A stretch of 64,000 nucleotides of DNA, from the NCBI GenBank assembly GCA_963576565.1, contig OY755044.1, positions 47,077,134 through 47,141,133 on the forward strand, read 5' to 3'. The translations under genes and the position numbers were made by a program. Under the pieces are notes generated by a model, which made no database searches, was not told the origin of the DNA, and saw only the letters and a list, made by a program, of their open reading frames with translations. Source of the DNA: Aspidapion aeneum (taxonomy: Eukaryota; Arthropoda; Insecta; Coleoptera; Brentidae). Positions 21,011 to 32,254 of the stretch are shown here, piece by piece; position 1 is the stretch's first letter; each line of letters begins with the position of its first letter.

Positions 21011-22894
21011 AGTACAATGAATAAAGGAGTTTTACCCTACAAAAGGTCCGGTAGTTCTGAATTTTGGATATGTTATTAAGGTCGAAAGGGTAGTTAAAAA
21101 TCTGAGTTTTCGTCACCCCCACCCCTGTGCTTCATCCGCCATCTTGAAAAAACCATCAAAAATTGGCACTTTTTGTAGTTTTTTGCCTGTAAATTCTTTT
21201 CAGTACACTAAATCGCAAAAAGAGTTATATGAAATTTTTTAGAGGATATAATTATCTACATTCTGTGAGCAGTAGTAACGGAGCTAGGTAATTTCCAAAA
21301 ATGACTAAAATCACGTGCTTGGGCAAATTTTCAGATTTTTTCTACTTTAGACGGCATAAGCTCCGAAATACTTTGTTCTAGGGTAAAAGTTCTAAGAACA
21401 TATCTTGTAGAGAATTTTATCCGCTACAAAATCCATTCTTTAAATGTATTTTTAAATATTGTAATGGAGTGGGAGTAACTTTTAACTTCAAGTTAGATTT
21501 AAAAAAATTGTTTTAAATTAAGCACACCACTGGAGCGGTAAATATGAAATATTTTTTACCATGTTACACAACGTTTAAAAGGAAATTTTATTATCTACAA
21601 TGAAGTAAAAAACAATTTTTTTGATAAAGGGTATGGTTTTCAGACCTGTGCAAAACATAATTTTTAAAAAAAATTAATTAAATGGCTCCCATTTACGGAC
21701 GTCGCTGGCGGGTTGGTTGTAAGTCAAACCCCATCGAGTTATACACCGTTGAAAAGAGAATTTTACTGTCAATAAAGTGCATCATAGCATTTTTTTAAGT
21801 TAGGCTTAGATTTTGAAAAAATTAGATAAAACTTGTAACAAAAATATTTTCATTTGTGATTTTTTAAAATTGGTTAAATTTACGGTCGCCTCTGAATTTA
21901 TAACCATGAAACCAATCCGACTTTCTCGCACAGCATTTTAAAGGAAATTTTATTTGCTACAATAATGTATAACACATTTTGTTCTATAAACCTTGGTTTA
22001 AAAAAAAATCGAATAAATCATGGAAAATACATGGATATTTTTTTACTTTTTTAAATTACTTCAATTAACGGACGCCGCTGAAGAGTTTATAAATAGTTGA
22101 CCCCCATCGAGTTGTACCTTTTTCAAAAGGATATTTCATTATCTACAATAAAGTATATTAAACATTTTTCTCTTAGAAGCGTATTTTTTGAGAAAATTTG
22201 AGAAAACCTAAATGTTAGATTTTGGGGGGTCTGGGGGGGGGGGGGGTTTTGAAGAGGTGGTTAGTTTAAGGAGGTGTTTGACCCCTAAGCTCTCTTACCT
22301 TTTTGTAGGACACTAAATTTACACAAAAAAATAAAAATAAATAAAAGACGTGCCGTTTAAAGCACTAAATTTAAAAAAATTATTATATTCTAACTTACTT
22401 ACTTTAAGTTAAAAGTTACTCCCACTCCATTACAATATTTAAAAATACATTTAAAGAATGGATTTTGTAGCTGATAAAATTCTCTACTAGATATGTTCTT
22501 AGAACTTTTACCCTAGAACAAAGTATTTCGGAGCTTATGCCGTCTAAAGTAGAAAAAATCTGAAAATTTGCCTAAGCACGTGATTTTAGTCATTTTTAGA
22601 AATTACCTTGCGCCGTTACTACTGCTCGCAGAACAACCATAGTACCACTCTATTGTAGATAATTATATCCTCTAAAAAATTTCATATAACTCTTTTTGCG
22701 ATTTAGTGTACTGAAACGAAATTAAAGGCAAAAAACTAAAAAAAGTGCCAATTTTTTATGGTTTTTTCAAGATGGCGGAGGGAGCACAGGGGTGGGGGTG
22801 ACGAAAACTCAGATTTTTTACTACCCTCCTGAGCTTAACAACATATCCAAAATTCAGAACTACCGGACCTTTTGTAGGCTCTATTCATTGAACT
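21011..22894. mobile_element. 1.9-kb foldback element with terminal inverted repeats of about 490 bp
   Basis: The left arm (AGTACAATGAATAAAGGAG, then CTACAAAAGGTCCGGTAG onward to about 21500) recurs as a reverse complement from about 22390 to 22894 with scattered mismatches. The centre (21500-22390) is built of about four diverged units roughly 190 bp apart, each with a phrase like AAAGGAAATTTTATT[AT]TCTACAAT. No transposase is encoded, and no clear target duplication was identified. It resembles foldback-type DNA elements. Confidence 0.75.
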
Positions 22895-23170
22895 ATTTTT
22901 GAAAAAGTAATATTTGGTTTTGTTTGACTATTTTTTCCAAATAAAATCGCTGATTTTATTTATGGGCTATTTTTTTCCACAGTTACATATTTTGTTTTAT
23001 GACAGAATTTTGTTATATTTGTCTGTGGACCGCCCCTACGGCACTGACTTAAATTGATTAAAAATTCTGTTGGAGTAATTTTCACCTCTTTAATAACTAA
23101 GAGACCTATGGAGTGCGAGTCATCCCGCAAAAGATTTAAAAATGAGACATTCTAGTATAATTATACATAC
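22895..23170. other. RFT1 intron, no gene seen
   Basis: AT-rich intron sequence leading to the donor GTATGT of the next exon on the minus strand. Nothing else is recognised. Confidence 0.5.
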
Positions 23171-23291
23171 CTCAGAAAATTTCGTAGCAATTCCTGAGAT
23201 AACTAAGGCTACAATAAACTTTTTATCTGGAATTAAACCCTGCAATGGTTCATTTTTGGATTCTTTGTATTTTTTTTCTATGAAGTAAATG
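23171..23291 (-). CDS. RFT1: RFT1-like exon (loop and penultimate membrane segment)
   Basis: The exon starts after TTTTTTCAG, completes a Ser codon (AG from the previous exon plus C) and reads IYFIEKKYKESKNEPLQGLI then a hydrophobic segment, ending in phase 0 at GAG|GTATGT. It aligns with the human RFT1 stretch that has a Phe-Ile-His-Arg-Tyr-Tyr core and a Pro-Leu-x-Gly-Leu turn before a Ser-Glu at the same exon end. Confidence 0.85.
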
Positions 23292-23503
23292 CTGAAAAAA
23301 TAAACATTTTGTAGACAATTCTTATGCATGCTTAAAAAAATACACTAAAGTCGGTTTAGAAAATTTTTCAACAAAAAAAAATCACATTGCTTGGCAACAC
23401 TTAATACCGTGTTTGCCCTAACTTTAGTTTGCGGTTTACACAGCGAAACAGGCAAGAAACGGCACTCTTTAGTATTGAAGCCTGTTATAAAATTCAATTT
23501 GGA

Positions 23504-23710
23504 TTAGCTTTTAACTGGCCATGAGAGTAAATGACGTCGCACAAATAACATGGGCGTTGGGCTTCGGTGGAATGCTTTAAGACTTACGTATGTTATCGAC
23601 GAAATCCCCCCAATACAACGCTTAAATGAGACAAATTTTCCGATGGGCTTCAGGAACTTTGGAATTTCCAAAGTTTGCAATTTGACAATGTTTTCATAAT
23701 AAAAATACAC
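23504..23710. repeat. Inverted copy of the mariner-like 3' region
   Basis: This stretch is the reverse complement, with mismatches, of 24010-24200. Shared phrases include ACATGGGCGTTGGG and CGGTGGAATGCT. Both arms flank about 300 bp of unrelated sequence. The 24-kb arm overlaps the C-terminal coding end of a dead transposase. Confidence 0.7.
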
Positions 23711-24189
23711 AAATATGGCAAGACATTTTCGGTAATTTTTTTAGTTTGGCAATTTGCGAAAATAGAATTAGTTACCTTAACACTGGGTATGATAAGTTGT
23801 TAAATGAAAATAAATTGTTAAAATGTAATGACCCGTGATCCCCGGTATTTATATACAAAATAATGGTCACACTTACATACACATTTGAAAGATGCTTTAG
23901 TATTATATTAGCAAAATTAAATGAAGACCTTTATACAATGTGTGTTGGTCTAACAATTTGCCAAAATAAACTATCGTCGAAATGACTTGACATATTGGCT
24001 TGTTTTTAATATCATAACATTGTCAACTTGCAAACTTTAGATGGACATTCCAAAGTTCCTGGAGCCCATCGGAAGATTTGTCCCATTTAAACTCTGTATA
24101 GGAGGATATAACATACGTGAGCCTAACAGCATTCCACCGAAACCCAACGCCCATGTAATTTGTGCCACGTCATTTGGCTTTTTGCATAA

Positions 24190-25600
24190 CTCCATAAAAA
24201 ATCATGAGGAGCCGAATCGGGTGACCCTGGAGGACATCTGATCTTGCCTGCTAATGAGCCGCTCTGGGAGTTTCATTTAAAAACTCCCAAAGAGCAAAGT
24301 ATCATGAGCTGGGCATCCATCTTGCATAAACCAAATTTGGTTAAATTCAATATTTAAACCCGATGAATGGTAGGAATGATTTGGTCCGGCAGTAATATAG
24401 ATAAATAATTTGTCCCTTGCAAATGAAAAAAATTTTATTACCCAAAGTTCCAGTCTAGACTTTAAGCATTTGAATACTGGGTCCGAACTTAGGCCAGTCA
24501 TTAAAGCGAAAAAAAGAGCCACAGCTTGCAAAATATGGTGTAGTCGCGATTTTGACATTTTATGTTGTTCACATTAGAGTCCTCAAAAAGGATTTGAGTT
24601 TTCGCTATAGGTTTTTTTTAAAACTTGGTCCATGTACATTTTAGAAAAAAAAGTTTTCGACAAAAGTTAATGACAATAAAAGTTCCTATAAAAACGCTAT
24701 TGCATATTTTTTTGTCAGATGAATGATTTCCGAGTTATGACGCTAAACATTTACCCATCATTTTGGATTTGAACCAACCTTTTATTTAATGGCCTTTAAC
24801 TTCGAAACTGCTTATTTTTGAGAAAATCTAATAGCCTATAAAATGACACATCACTGAGTTTACTGGGTAGTACCCTTGCTGAGATACGAACGCTGAAGTG
24901 TTAGCAGTACACACGTTTCCTATGTATTTCCATAGTATGTGCAAAATAAACCGAAATTATTCAGTTTTATGTAATTTTCTCAAAAGGGAATTATATAAAA
25001 TTAAATTATCTTTTAAGCGATGCATCATCGAAGTGGGCCAAGTTCACGAAAAATGTTGGGCTCCAATGTCAACAGCGTTTGTCAAAATCGCAACTACACC
25101 ACTTTTTGCAAGCTAAAATTCTATAATCTAATCTAAATCTAACTGCTATATACAAATTTTTATTTAGTAACAAACAACAGAAGGGTTGTGATGAAGTAAA
25201 AATGTACTTTCGTCGGTAAAGCAAAATTTTTTAATGAAATCATCCTAATTAGCTGCTTCGATCATGGCTTCAAAAAACTCCATTCTGAGAATGGTCCGCT
25301 TCTAAAATTTGTTGCATTTTTTAAGTTTATAGCTTTGGTACCCATTGCCAAATACTGAACTCGAAAAGGGAGGCAAAACCTCGACTGCGGCACAAAACGT
25401 TCTTGCCCGTCTCACGCAGGCGCCTCTTCACCTCTGCATTTAAGGCAGAAGTTCATACATTCTATTTGTTCAAAATGTTCCAGTATTATCAGGACAGTTC
25501 TGCGGTCTGGAATATTTATTTCCTCAAACGTGTCAATAAATAAAGTACTATTTTATAATTTGTACTTTCTCCTTAGTGTTAAAAGTATCACTCGGCATGG
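24190..25600 (-). pseudogene. Mariner-like transposase remnant
   Basis: Pieces on the minus strand appear in order. Near 25560-25300 there is an HTH-like N-terminal region (INIPDRRTVLIILEHF). Near 25240-25170 there is FCFTDESTFLLHHNP, matching the first catalytic Asp block of Tc1/mariner transposases. At 24558-24277 there is IWFMQDGCPAHDTLL with the second Asp. A region of stops follows where the third acidic residue should be. Stops and frameshifts throughout show it is dead. An internal inverted repeat (24517-24565 against 25060-25115) suggests rearrangement. Confidence 0.65.
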
Positions 25601-26104
25601 TCAGAATTTGCGTTAAAAAAACACTGAACTCGTACCTGTTTCACTGTCGCAACACGGAACTGGATTAAGCGGCGACACGACGCGCGGTGTTGACCCCTCT
25701 GGGTAAAACCGCGTAGTCAGTTCAGGCAGAATTCGCCCGAGACCAGATGAATTCCGTTCCTATTTATGCTCAAGTACGCGCCTTGAGACGAACAATATTC
25801 AATCGAATGCTCGTTTAAAGTTTCCACTCTGATCGGATGGCGTCGCATGCCGCGCGTCCATGAGTGTTGCTGTTGACCACACCTTCAAGGCACGTACACA
25901 TACATATGCGCTTTCGACCTGGTAGCGAGGCATGCGAATTCTGCCTCAAATGAATACGCGCCTTACCATTCGCAAAGTAAGAAACAGACAGTAGTGGGGC
26001 AATAGAAAACACGGGTACCCGCCTTCAAAATATTTCCCTCTTTTACACCCTTCTCCACACATAATAGTCCGCATTTACTCTACCTGTCTATTACAACATA
26101 TTAC
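25601..26104. other. RFT1 intron, GC-richer stretch, no gene
   Basis: The stretch 25640-25990 is richer in CpG than its surroundings (for example CGGCGACACGACGCGCGG). No reading frame or RNA is convincing. It may be an old mobile-element relic. Confidence 0.35.
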
Positions 26105-26233
26105 CTGTGAATAATTCTGGCAAGCATATTTAAACAATTGGCCAAAATAAATCCTACTGGTCCCAAAATATTGGTAAGAATGTACGAAAGTAACAAAAAG
26201 GTTATGGAAAATATCACCATCAAGTAATTGTAC
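26105..26233 (-). CDS. RFT1: RFT1-like exon (membrane segment with GFILAN motif)
   Basis: The first base G completes an Arg codon. The exon then encodes [20 protein letters not shown] and [19 protein letters not shown], aligned with the human RFT1 segment that contains [17 protein letters not shown]. It ends CACAG|GTAATA in phase 2. GFILAN is one of the best conserved RFT1 motifs and makes the assignment firm. Confidence 0.92.
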
Positions 26234-26917
26234 CTAAAATTAAACAAAAAGACCAAAAGTTACAGGATGTTTGACTTGTCAGAAACCAAATTATTTGGCG
26301 CAATCTTTTTAGAAACAGTGATAAAAACTTGGACGCCTACCATGTTGTCCCAGCCTTCTATGCATATTGATTTTGTAAGTTTATTATTCGTCACAGAGCA
26401 AAAGTGTAAAAATAACATTTTTCTCGATAACAAAATGTTGTTGATCCCAAAACTTTTATAACAATAAAATTTGCAAAAATTAACATACTTTTATTTTTAA
26501 CTGTCCAGACCATAGGTATCGTCAAGAAAATCTATTTTTATTTTCACCCAAAATAGTTAAAAAAGTCTTAAGTACCAAATTGTGTTTAGGAATCTGTGTG
26601 TCTGGGACACGATAGCTCACCGAATTAGCATTAGCAGAAAACGAAGAAAATATTTTACTATTATTTCCCACTAATTATAGGTAATTATTATTACTAGTAA
26701 AACATTAATATCTACGAAACTGTTTTTGTAGATTTTACGTTGTTTCAGGTTTCATCACGCAAAACATTTACAGAACCACAAAATATCTAATTTTCCACAG
26801 GAATTTTCTGATTTATAATGTGGCTTGTAGAAATTTCAAAAATTTCTGCGAATTTTAAAGGATTTCTTGGCCAGCAAATCGTGATTTTCAGAGCGAAACA
26901 CTTTGCCTTGCTTTTAC
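26234..26917. other. RFT1 intron, no gene seen
   Basis: A 684-bp intron with no repeat partner or reading frame that I can support. Confidence 0.5.
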
Positions 26918-27171
26918 CTGTCCAGCTGTTTAGTAGTCATAGTGGCAAACGCAAACGCTTCTGTGACACCATTGACAGCCAGTAAAACAATTGCAAAACA
27001 GTGACATTGCAGCAAAGTTGTCGGCAAATCCGTTGACACTAGTTTTAAGCCACCATACAAGTAAAGCAACGTGTAACTATATGATTGGCCGAAAGTGACA
27101 ACTAAGAGACCAATGCTTGTCACCACTTTGCATAGTTGGCTTAGCACGTTGGCTGATTCTGCGATATGTTT
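26918..27171 (-). CDS. RFT1: RFT1-like exon (NGVTE motif)
   Basis: The exon starts in phase 0 after TGTTTTAG and ends GACAG|GTAAAA in phase 2. It encodes FGQSYSYTLLYLYGG, a hydrophobic helix and LLAVNGVTEAFAFATMT, then KQLDR. Human RFT1 has LLAINGVTECFTFAAMS followed by Lys-x-x-x-Val-Asp-Arg at the same place. NGVTE and the YGG turn are family hallmarks. Confidence 0.93.
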
Positions 27172-27253
27172 CTAAAACAGAAGCCCTTTGTCATTTTTAG
27201 TAGTTCCGCACAAAAATAAAATGGCTATGTGTCTCCCATGGGGTCGTTCTAAC

Positions 27254-28159
27254 CAGTGGCGGCTGGTGACGTTATAAATTGGGGGGGGGGGGTCAGAAAT
27301 TTATATTGCATGGAAAAGGAGATAAAAAACTTACCTAAACAATTTTATTTTAGCATTTTACAAACAAGCAGCTACTTGGTGTAGTTTTTAGTTTATTTGT
27401 TTATAGATAAAGTCTATTCGCCCTTCTTTTACATGCGTAAAGTGCTCCGATTAGCACCATTTTCACACTCATTAATGGCCCCGTAACCTCAAAAATTCCA
27501 CAGAATTTTAAACAGTCTATTAACTTACTAAGTATATGTCTATTTTTTGCCTCATTTTCGTTATGTTGGGTAATCAGTCTTGCCTAGCATAGAAAATTCT
27601 GTGGTTATTTAAATAAGTAGCACTTACATTGTGTCTTTAACTTTTCACTAAAGTGCTTGATATCACACATTCCCTTGCCATCCACGCAGGATCACTTCGT
27701 GGATTGTTCATAATAAGACAAATAAAGCAAAAAAAAACAAAAACAAACAATGGACACGCGACCGACAAGGCTTCTAACGACTGACCTACCCCAAATCAAA
27801 AAAAAAACTCATACGTGTTCACTAATGATAGAACCGGCAACACGTAGGAAGAGCAACGAACGTTTTCGCAAGATGAATATGGCCGACGTCAACTAAAACA
27901 AATATTCCTCCCGCCCCCGCGCGAGAACAGCCATCCATACACCGCTGAAAAACGGGTGAAATTAAGGTCCCGCGCGGTGCTGCCGGCTTGTAATTATTTA
28001 CGCTAAAAAAGTTTACCCAATTAATCGCCTTTTGTTAACTACAGACTAGACATGTCGTACGGGAAGATTAACTTTTTAAAAATAAATCAATTAAAAATAC
28101 TGTTCGTCTAGTTTTAGGAGGGCACTGCCCCGTTGTCCTCCCTGTAGCAGCCACCACTG
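27254..28159. mobile_element. hAT-like non-autonomous element (906 bp), duplication GTTCTAAC
   Basis: The termini CAGTGGCGGCTGGTG and CAGCCACCACTG are inverted repeats. GTTCTAAC lies directly on both sides (27246-27253 and 28160-28167), a perfect 8-bp target duplication diagnostic of hAT transposition. A G run lies near the left end. No transposase frame remains. The rest of the intron (28168-28438) is AT-rich and empty. Confidence 0.9.
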
Positions 28160-28438
28160 GTTCTAACCTCATCAAGATCTCAATAATTACTTATATATTT
28201 TCTAAAAAACAAGTTTCGGTAGGCCACTTGCCGTGAGTGAATACCGAATAAATATATAATTACAATCATAGAAGCGGAAAAAGCAAAAACAGTTTTCTTT
28301 CTCACTGAGACTGCTCTATTTAGTCCGATACTATCAGAGTAGACTTTGAGAGGAAGTCGTGCACTCGAACAATTATTACAAGGATAAAATAATATTGCTA
28401 AAATTACAGAAATATAGTTTATAAATTTTTTGGTTTAC

Positions 28439-28526
28439 CTGGTCTTGTTTCTCAATAGGCTCTTCTCTTTGAATCATTTGGGTAAAATAAAAATACGCAG
28501 ATTCTTCAATGGGACGAAATATAAAC
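28439..28526 (-). CDS. RFT1: RFT1-like exon (RPIEES motif)
   Basis: The first base completes an Arg codon, then FIFRPIEESAYFYFTQMIQR and a polar tail end at CAG|GTAAAC. Human RFT1 has [20 protein letters not shown] here. The P-I-E-E-S core is the most conserved stretch of the family and includes charged residues needed for activity in this transporter-like fold. Confidence 0.93.
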
Positions 28527-29086
28527 CTAAAACAACACACAAGTGATAATTTATTTTAAATATTTTAGTTTTAACTATAAGTTAATGGTAAAGTTTTCAA
28601 AACCCTACGGTGCCGATAATACCTTTGTTTTAATTGAAAATCTTTAAGATCTCCAAATATTACTAAAGATTAATATTAAGCAAAAAATATATGATCATTA
28701 CCTGACTGTAGATAAAAGAAAATGTTTATAGATCCTAGGAGGCTAGATCAAGAATTAAAATAGCGAAAAGTGATTTTGAGCACACGACAAAAGAACAAAA
28801 TTAACAGATTTGGACTGACAAATGCGAGAATTTAGAACTGATGTAGATAATAGAAGAAGACATTGCTCTTATTGATAAGAAAGTTGGAATACCCGAATCA
28901 CGTACTGACAGGCCTCAAATACAAGCTACAACAAAACATAATGGGAGAGGAGGAGATCAAAGCCAAATAAGCCAAGGAAGAACATCCTGGCTTAATAATT
29001 GATTTGAAACGCCGGGAGATGGAAATTCTAGAAAAAAACTTCAAAAAATGTCTGTTCGCCGTATTTTGTCCCGTTCAAACCTTAAG
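28527..29086. other. RFT1 intron, no gene seen
   Basis: AT-rich intron. No repeat partner inside the window and no supported reading frame. Confidence 0.45.
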
Positions 29087-29450
29087 CGGCGTCCACACCT
29101 AAACATTTTGACGAACATTGAGCCGCGCAACGAGCCGAGCGGCGAACAGATCACTACGAAGTCTTGATCGCGCTCGCAAACAATTTGACGAGTCCTAGCC
29201 ATTCCAGTCGCTTGTCGATTTTTTCCGAGATATCAAAGATAATACGCGCAAATGGGTTCGTTGGTTTGGACGGGACAAAAACGGCGAACAGACATTTGAA
29301 TCTTGAAGGGAAAAAAACTGAGAGCAGTTATGAGAACAGCACAAGCTTCGTTCGTTGTTCTGTTAGTCGAAATCAAAAAAACCCATTCGCGGTACTGCTC
29401 GTTGCGCGGCTCAATGTTCGCTGAGGCTAAACACCGACAAACGGGAATTC
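29087..29450. repeat. Miniature inverted-repeat element, CpG-rich
   Basis: GAACATTGAGCCGCGCAACG at 29112-29131 is repeated in reverse at about 29400-29420, with less exact matching outside (CGTCCACACCTAAAC against GTTTAGCCTCAGC). The interior is richer in CpG than the intron. No protein is encoded. The exact ends and target duplication were not found. Confidence 0.55.
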
Positions 29451-29709
29451 CGCGAACAGTATGTTCTGGTCTGTACGAGGCTTAAGCTGCGAACCGAACG
29501 GCAAACCAAATTCTGATGAGTTGCAGCTTTTGACGGTTTAAAACAAAACGGCGGATAGACCTTTCATTCTTGAAATAAAAAAACTGAGATCATTTGTGAC
29601 ACAGCACGAACGTTCATTGTTTTACCCGTCGAAATAAAAATTCGTTTCATTGTTCGTCAAAGTTTCGTTTGTTTAAAAATATAACTTTTTGACGAATTTT
29701 CATACTAAC

Positions 29710-29885
29710 CTAGCCGCCAAACTTCCTAAATTATTCACGATATCATACATGGACTGCTGACTAAAAGTTAATACTAGCGAAATGGTCATGACATATCTCT
29801 CTCCCTCAGTTAATACTTGTTTTATAAACGACTGCTTAACAAAACTTACTGTAAGTACCACTAGGTCCTTGTTAATTGTGTCATC
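29710..29885 (-). CDS. RFT1: RFT1-like exon (TEGERYVMT motif)
   Basis: After ATTTTAG the exon opens in phase 0 and encodes [20 protein letters not shown] then a short helix and [14 protein letters not shown], ending AG|GTTAGT in phase 2. Human RFT1 has [20 protein letters not shown] and [14 protein letters not shown]. This near-identity to a distant animal fixes both gene and strand. Confidence 0.96.
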
Positions 29886-30206
29886 CTAAAATTTAAAATA
29901 AAAAACAGGGTCAGCAATCAAAATCAGCAGTGATCTCTAGACAGAGTGTCCTTGATAAAAATAACTACATGAGGATTAAAGAAACGAGAAGAGGAACAAT
30001 TTTGGTACTACTACTATGTCGTTTTAGAACGTTTTTCTACGTTGTCCGACGCTTATTCTCCACCTCCTTCGATCCTGATAATCATCTTCTGTCAGATTTT
30101 TTTTTGATTCATTGATCTTTGGATTGACTGTTGCCATTCTAGTTTAGGACGCCCTCTTTTTCTGCACCCTATTGGTTGCCATTCTAGGACCTGCGTTGGT
30201 AATCTT

Positions 30207-31060
30207 TCATCGTTCATCCGTTGTATATGGCCGTATCAGTTGCCTTTTAGTGATGTCATCCGTTATGCTTCCGTCGATTCCCATTCTCTGTTTTATGATT
30301 TCATTTCTTATGTGATCTGTTCTAGATAATCCCATTGATCTTCTTATTGCATCCATTTCGACAGTTTCCATTTTTGTTTTGTATTTTTCTGTTACCAGAC
30401 AGGTTCCTATTCCATACAACAGCGAGCTTTTCACCATGGTTTGTTATATGCTAAATTTTACATTGTTTTTTATCTCTCTGCTCCATAAAATACTGTTAAG
30501 ACATCCAATAACCTTTTTTGCTTTTCCTATTCTTTTTTCCAGTTCTTTACAGTCTGTTCCCGTCTTATCAAATGTGACACCCAAGTATACATACTCATTG
30601 CATGGAGATATTGTTTGTCCATTGTCTAGTTCTAACTCACTGTGTCTTGTCCACGTTTACTGTTAATTCCCACTTGGTATTCTTCCGTTAACTTTCTCAT
30701 CATATACTCCATGTCTTCTTTATCATTAGCTACAATTACTTGGTCGTCAGCAAACTGTAGTGTGTATATGGTAAATCGGTCGTTAATTTGTATTCCCATG
30801 CCGTGCACTTTACGCTTCAAGTTTTTTTGCGCTACTGCGATATATATTTTAAAAAGAGTTGGAGAGATACAACATCCCTGGCTTGAGCCTTTTGTTACCA
30901 GGAGTTCTTTTGAAAGTCGATTTCCAATTTTAATTTTAGATTTTGACCCTTTGTATAGTTTTTTTAATCGCTTTTATGTATGTATGATTGATATTAGTTT
31001 GTTCTAACACTGTCCAAAATTTTTCTACTGGAACGGTATCATATGCTTTTTGTAGGTTCA
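30207..31060 (-). pseudogene. LINE reverse transcriptase and C-terminal tail, 5' truncated
   Basis: Reading on the minus strand: VNLQKAYDTVPVEKFW (metal-binding Asp block), LQFADDQVIVANDKEDM (catalytic ADD), then LLYGIGTCLVTEKYK and RRSMGLSRTDHIRNEIIKQR of the conserved tail. It has several stops and frame changes. The domain style fits RTE-like or related non-LTR elements. The 5' endonuclease is absent. Confidence 0.75.
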
Positions 31061-31097
31061 CAAAGGTAACATAAGAAATGAGATCATAAAAGAAAGA

Positions 31098-31361
31098 ATG
31101 GCAATCGAGGGAAGCATAACGGATGACATCACTAAAAGGCAACTGATATGGTACGGCCATGTAAAACGGATGAACGAGGAAAGATTACCAAAGCAGGTCC
31201 TAGAATGGCAATCAATAGGGCGCAGAAAAAGAGGGCGTCCTAAACTAGAATGGCAACAGTCAATCCAAAGATCAATGAGTCAAAAAAATCTGACAGAAGA
31301 TGAATGTCAGGATCGAAGTAGGTGGAGAATAGGCGTCGGACAACGTAGAAAAACGTTCTAA
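31098..31361 (+). pseudogene. LINE C-terminal tail, opposite strand copy
   Basis: An 87-residue open frame with DDITKRQLIWYGHVKRMNEE, RRKRGRPKLEW and DRSRWRIG, the usual end of many insect LINE ORF2 proteins. It repeats on the plus strand the tail seen on the minus strand at 30023-30320. It is a fragment without RT. Confidence 0.75.
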
Positions 31362-31384
31362 ACCGACTAAATAAATAAACCTAC

Positions 31385-31684
31385 CTCATTAAACATAAAC
31401 CCTGGAAAAAAGTTTAAAACACTTCTAAAAGGAAAATCACCCATATCTTTGAACATCTCTTTGGATTTTTCTTTGGTCTTGGAATCATCTTTATTTTCGC
31501 TTTCCTTAATTCTATTCAAATTTGGAATGTACCAAGCGAAAAATCCATAATAAAGGCAACATAAAATCACTGAAGACGCTATTTGTGCTATGGAAAACGC
31601 ATTTATAGCGCCATTCGGGTATTTAACTACTAGAACTACAAATATTATGGTTCGGCTTATGATGTATATGGTTTCTAAAACTAT
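31385..31684 (-). CDS. RFT1: RFT1-like exon (100 codons, mid-protein helices)
   Basis: The exon follows TTTTTTTTTAG and ends GAG|GTAGGT, in phase 0 on both sides. It encodes VLETIYIISRTIIFVVLVV, FSIAQIASSVILCCLYYGF, a charged loop rich in Lys/Glu/Asp and FPFRSVLNFFPG. Human RFT1 has [32 protein letters not shown] and a variable loop ending near LLPNI. The loop is longer in charged residues than in human, which is usual for this region. Confidence 0.88.
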
Positions 31685-31756
31685 CTAAAAAAAAAATAGC
31701 TTAATTACACATAAGGTTGGGAATGGTCAATTGACTGACAATTCACTAATTTTGTT

Positions 31757-32126
31757 AAATCATAACAAAAACATTTCATGTAAAAAAAGCCAAGTACGCG
31801 AAAATTATATTTTGTAAAAAGAATTACGATAAAAGTAAACCCAAGTTCTCCCATACAAATTTTAAAATGAAAGGTTCTTACTACTTAGTTTGGAAATGTT
31901 TTTTAAACTTTGCTATTACTTCCAAACTTCTTTATGTTCAATTTAGCACTAAGAGTCATTGCAGCAGTAATAGCCAAGTTTAGAAAAACATTTTCAAACT
32001 AGTAAGAACCTCTCCTTTTAAAATTTGTATTGGAGAACTTGGGTTTACTTTTATCTTAAATCTTTTTACGGAATATTATTTTTGCGTACTTGGCTTTTTT
32101 TACATGCAATGTTTTTGTTATGATTT
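31757..32126. repeat. 370-bp foldback miniature element
   Basis: AAATCATAACAAAAACATTT at the left end is reversed at the right end. Arms of about 160 bp share GCCAAGTACGCG, AGTAAACCCAAGTTCTCC and GGTTCTTACTA, separated by a short centre. It encodes nothing. It lies between an RFT1 exon and BEL-3. Confidence 0.8.
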
Positions 32127-32254
32127 CACTCCTTTTTTAAAGGATTTGGATAATATTTAAGTTTTGAAGTAGTAAAATATGCGGAATATTGATCAAAACT
32201 TTTGCAATGCCTTATTTAAAATTTTGAGGTTTTTTAATTTTTTCCCATGGTTTT

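Larger units (their letters stand above)
30023..31365. mobile_element. Two LINE 3' ends arranged as an inverted repeat
   Basis: A minus-strand LINE fragment (about 31061 down to 30023) carries RT blocks and the C-terminal tail. A plus-strand fragment (31066-31365) carries only the same tail. The tails form an inverted repeat with arms of about 300 bp around 750 bp. A TAGTAGTAG run beyond the minus-strand 3' end fits the short repeat tail of RTE-like LINEs. Because both pieces include the 3' end, simple twin priming does not explain the arrangement. The plus copy ends about 20 bp from an RFT1 splice donor. Confidence 0.75.

Noticed and set aside
31367..31384. Coding continuation of the RFT1 exon past GAG into intron sequence
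   Set aside because: GAG|GTAGGT is a donor, and the next exon continues RFT1 in phase. The extra residues match nothing.
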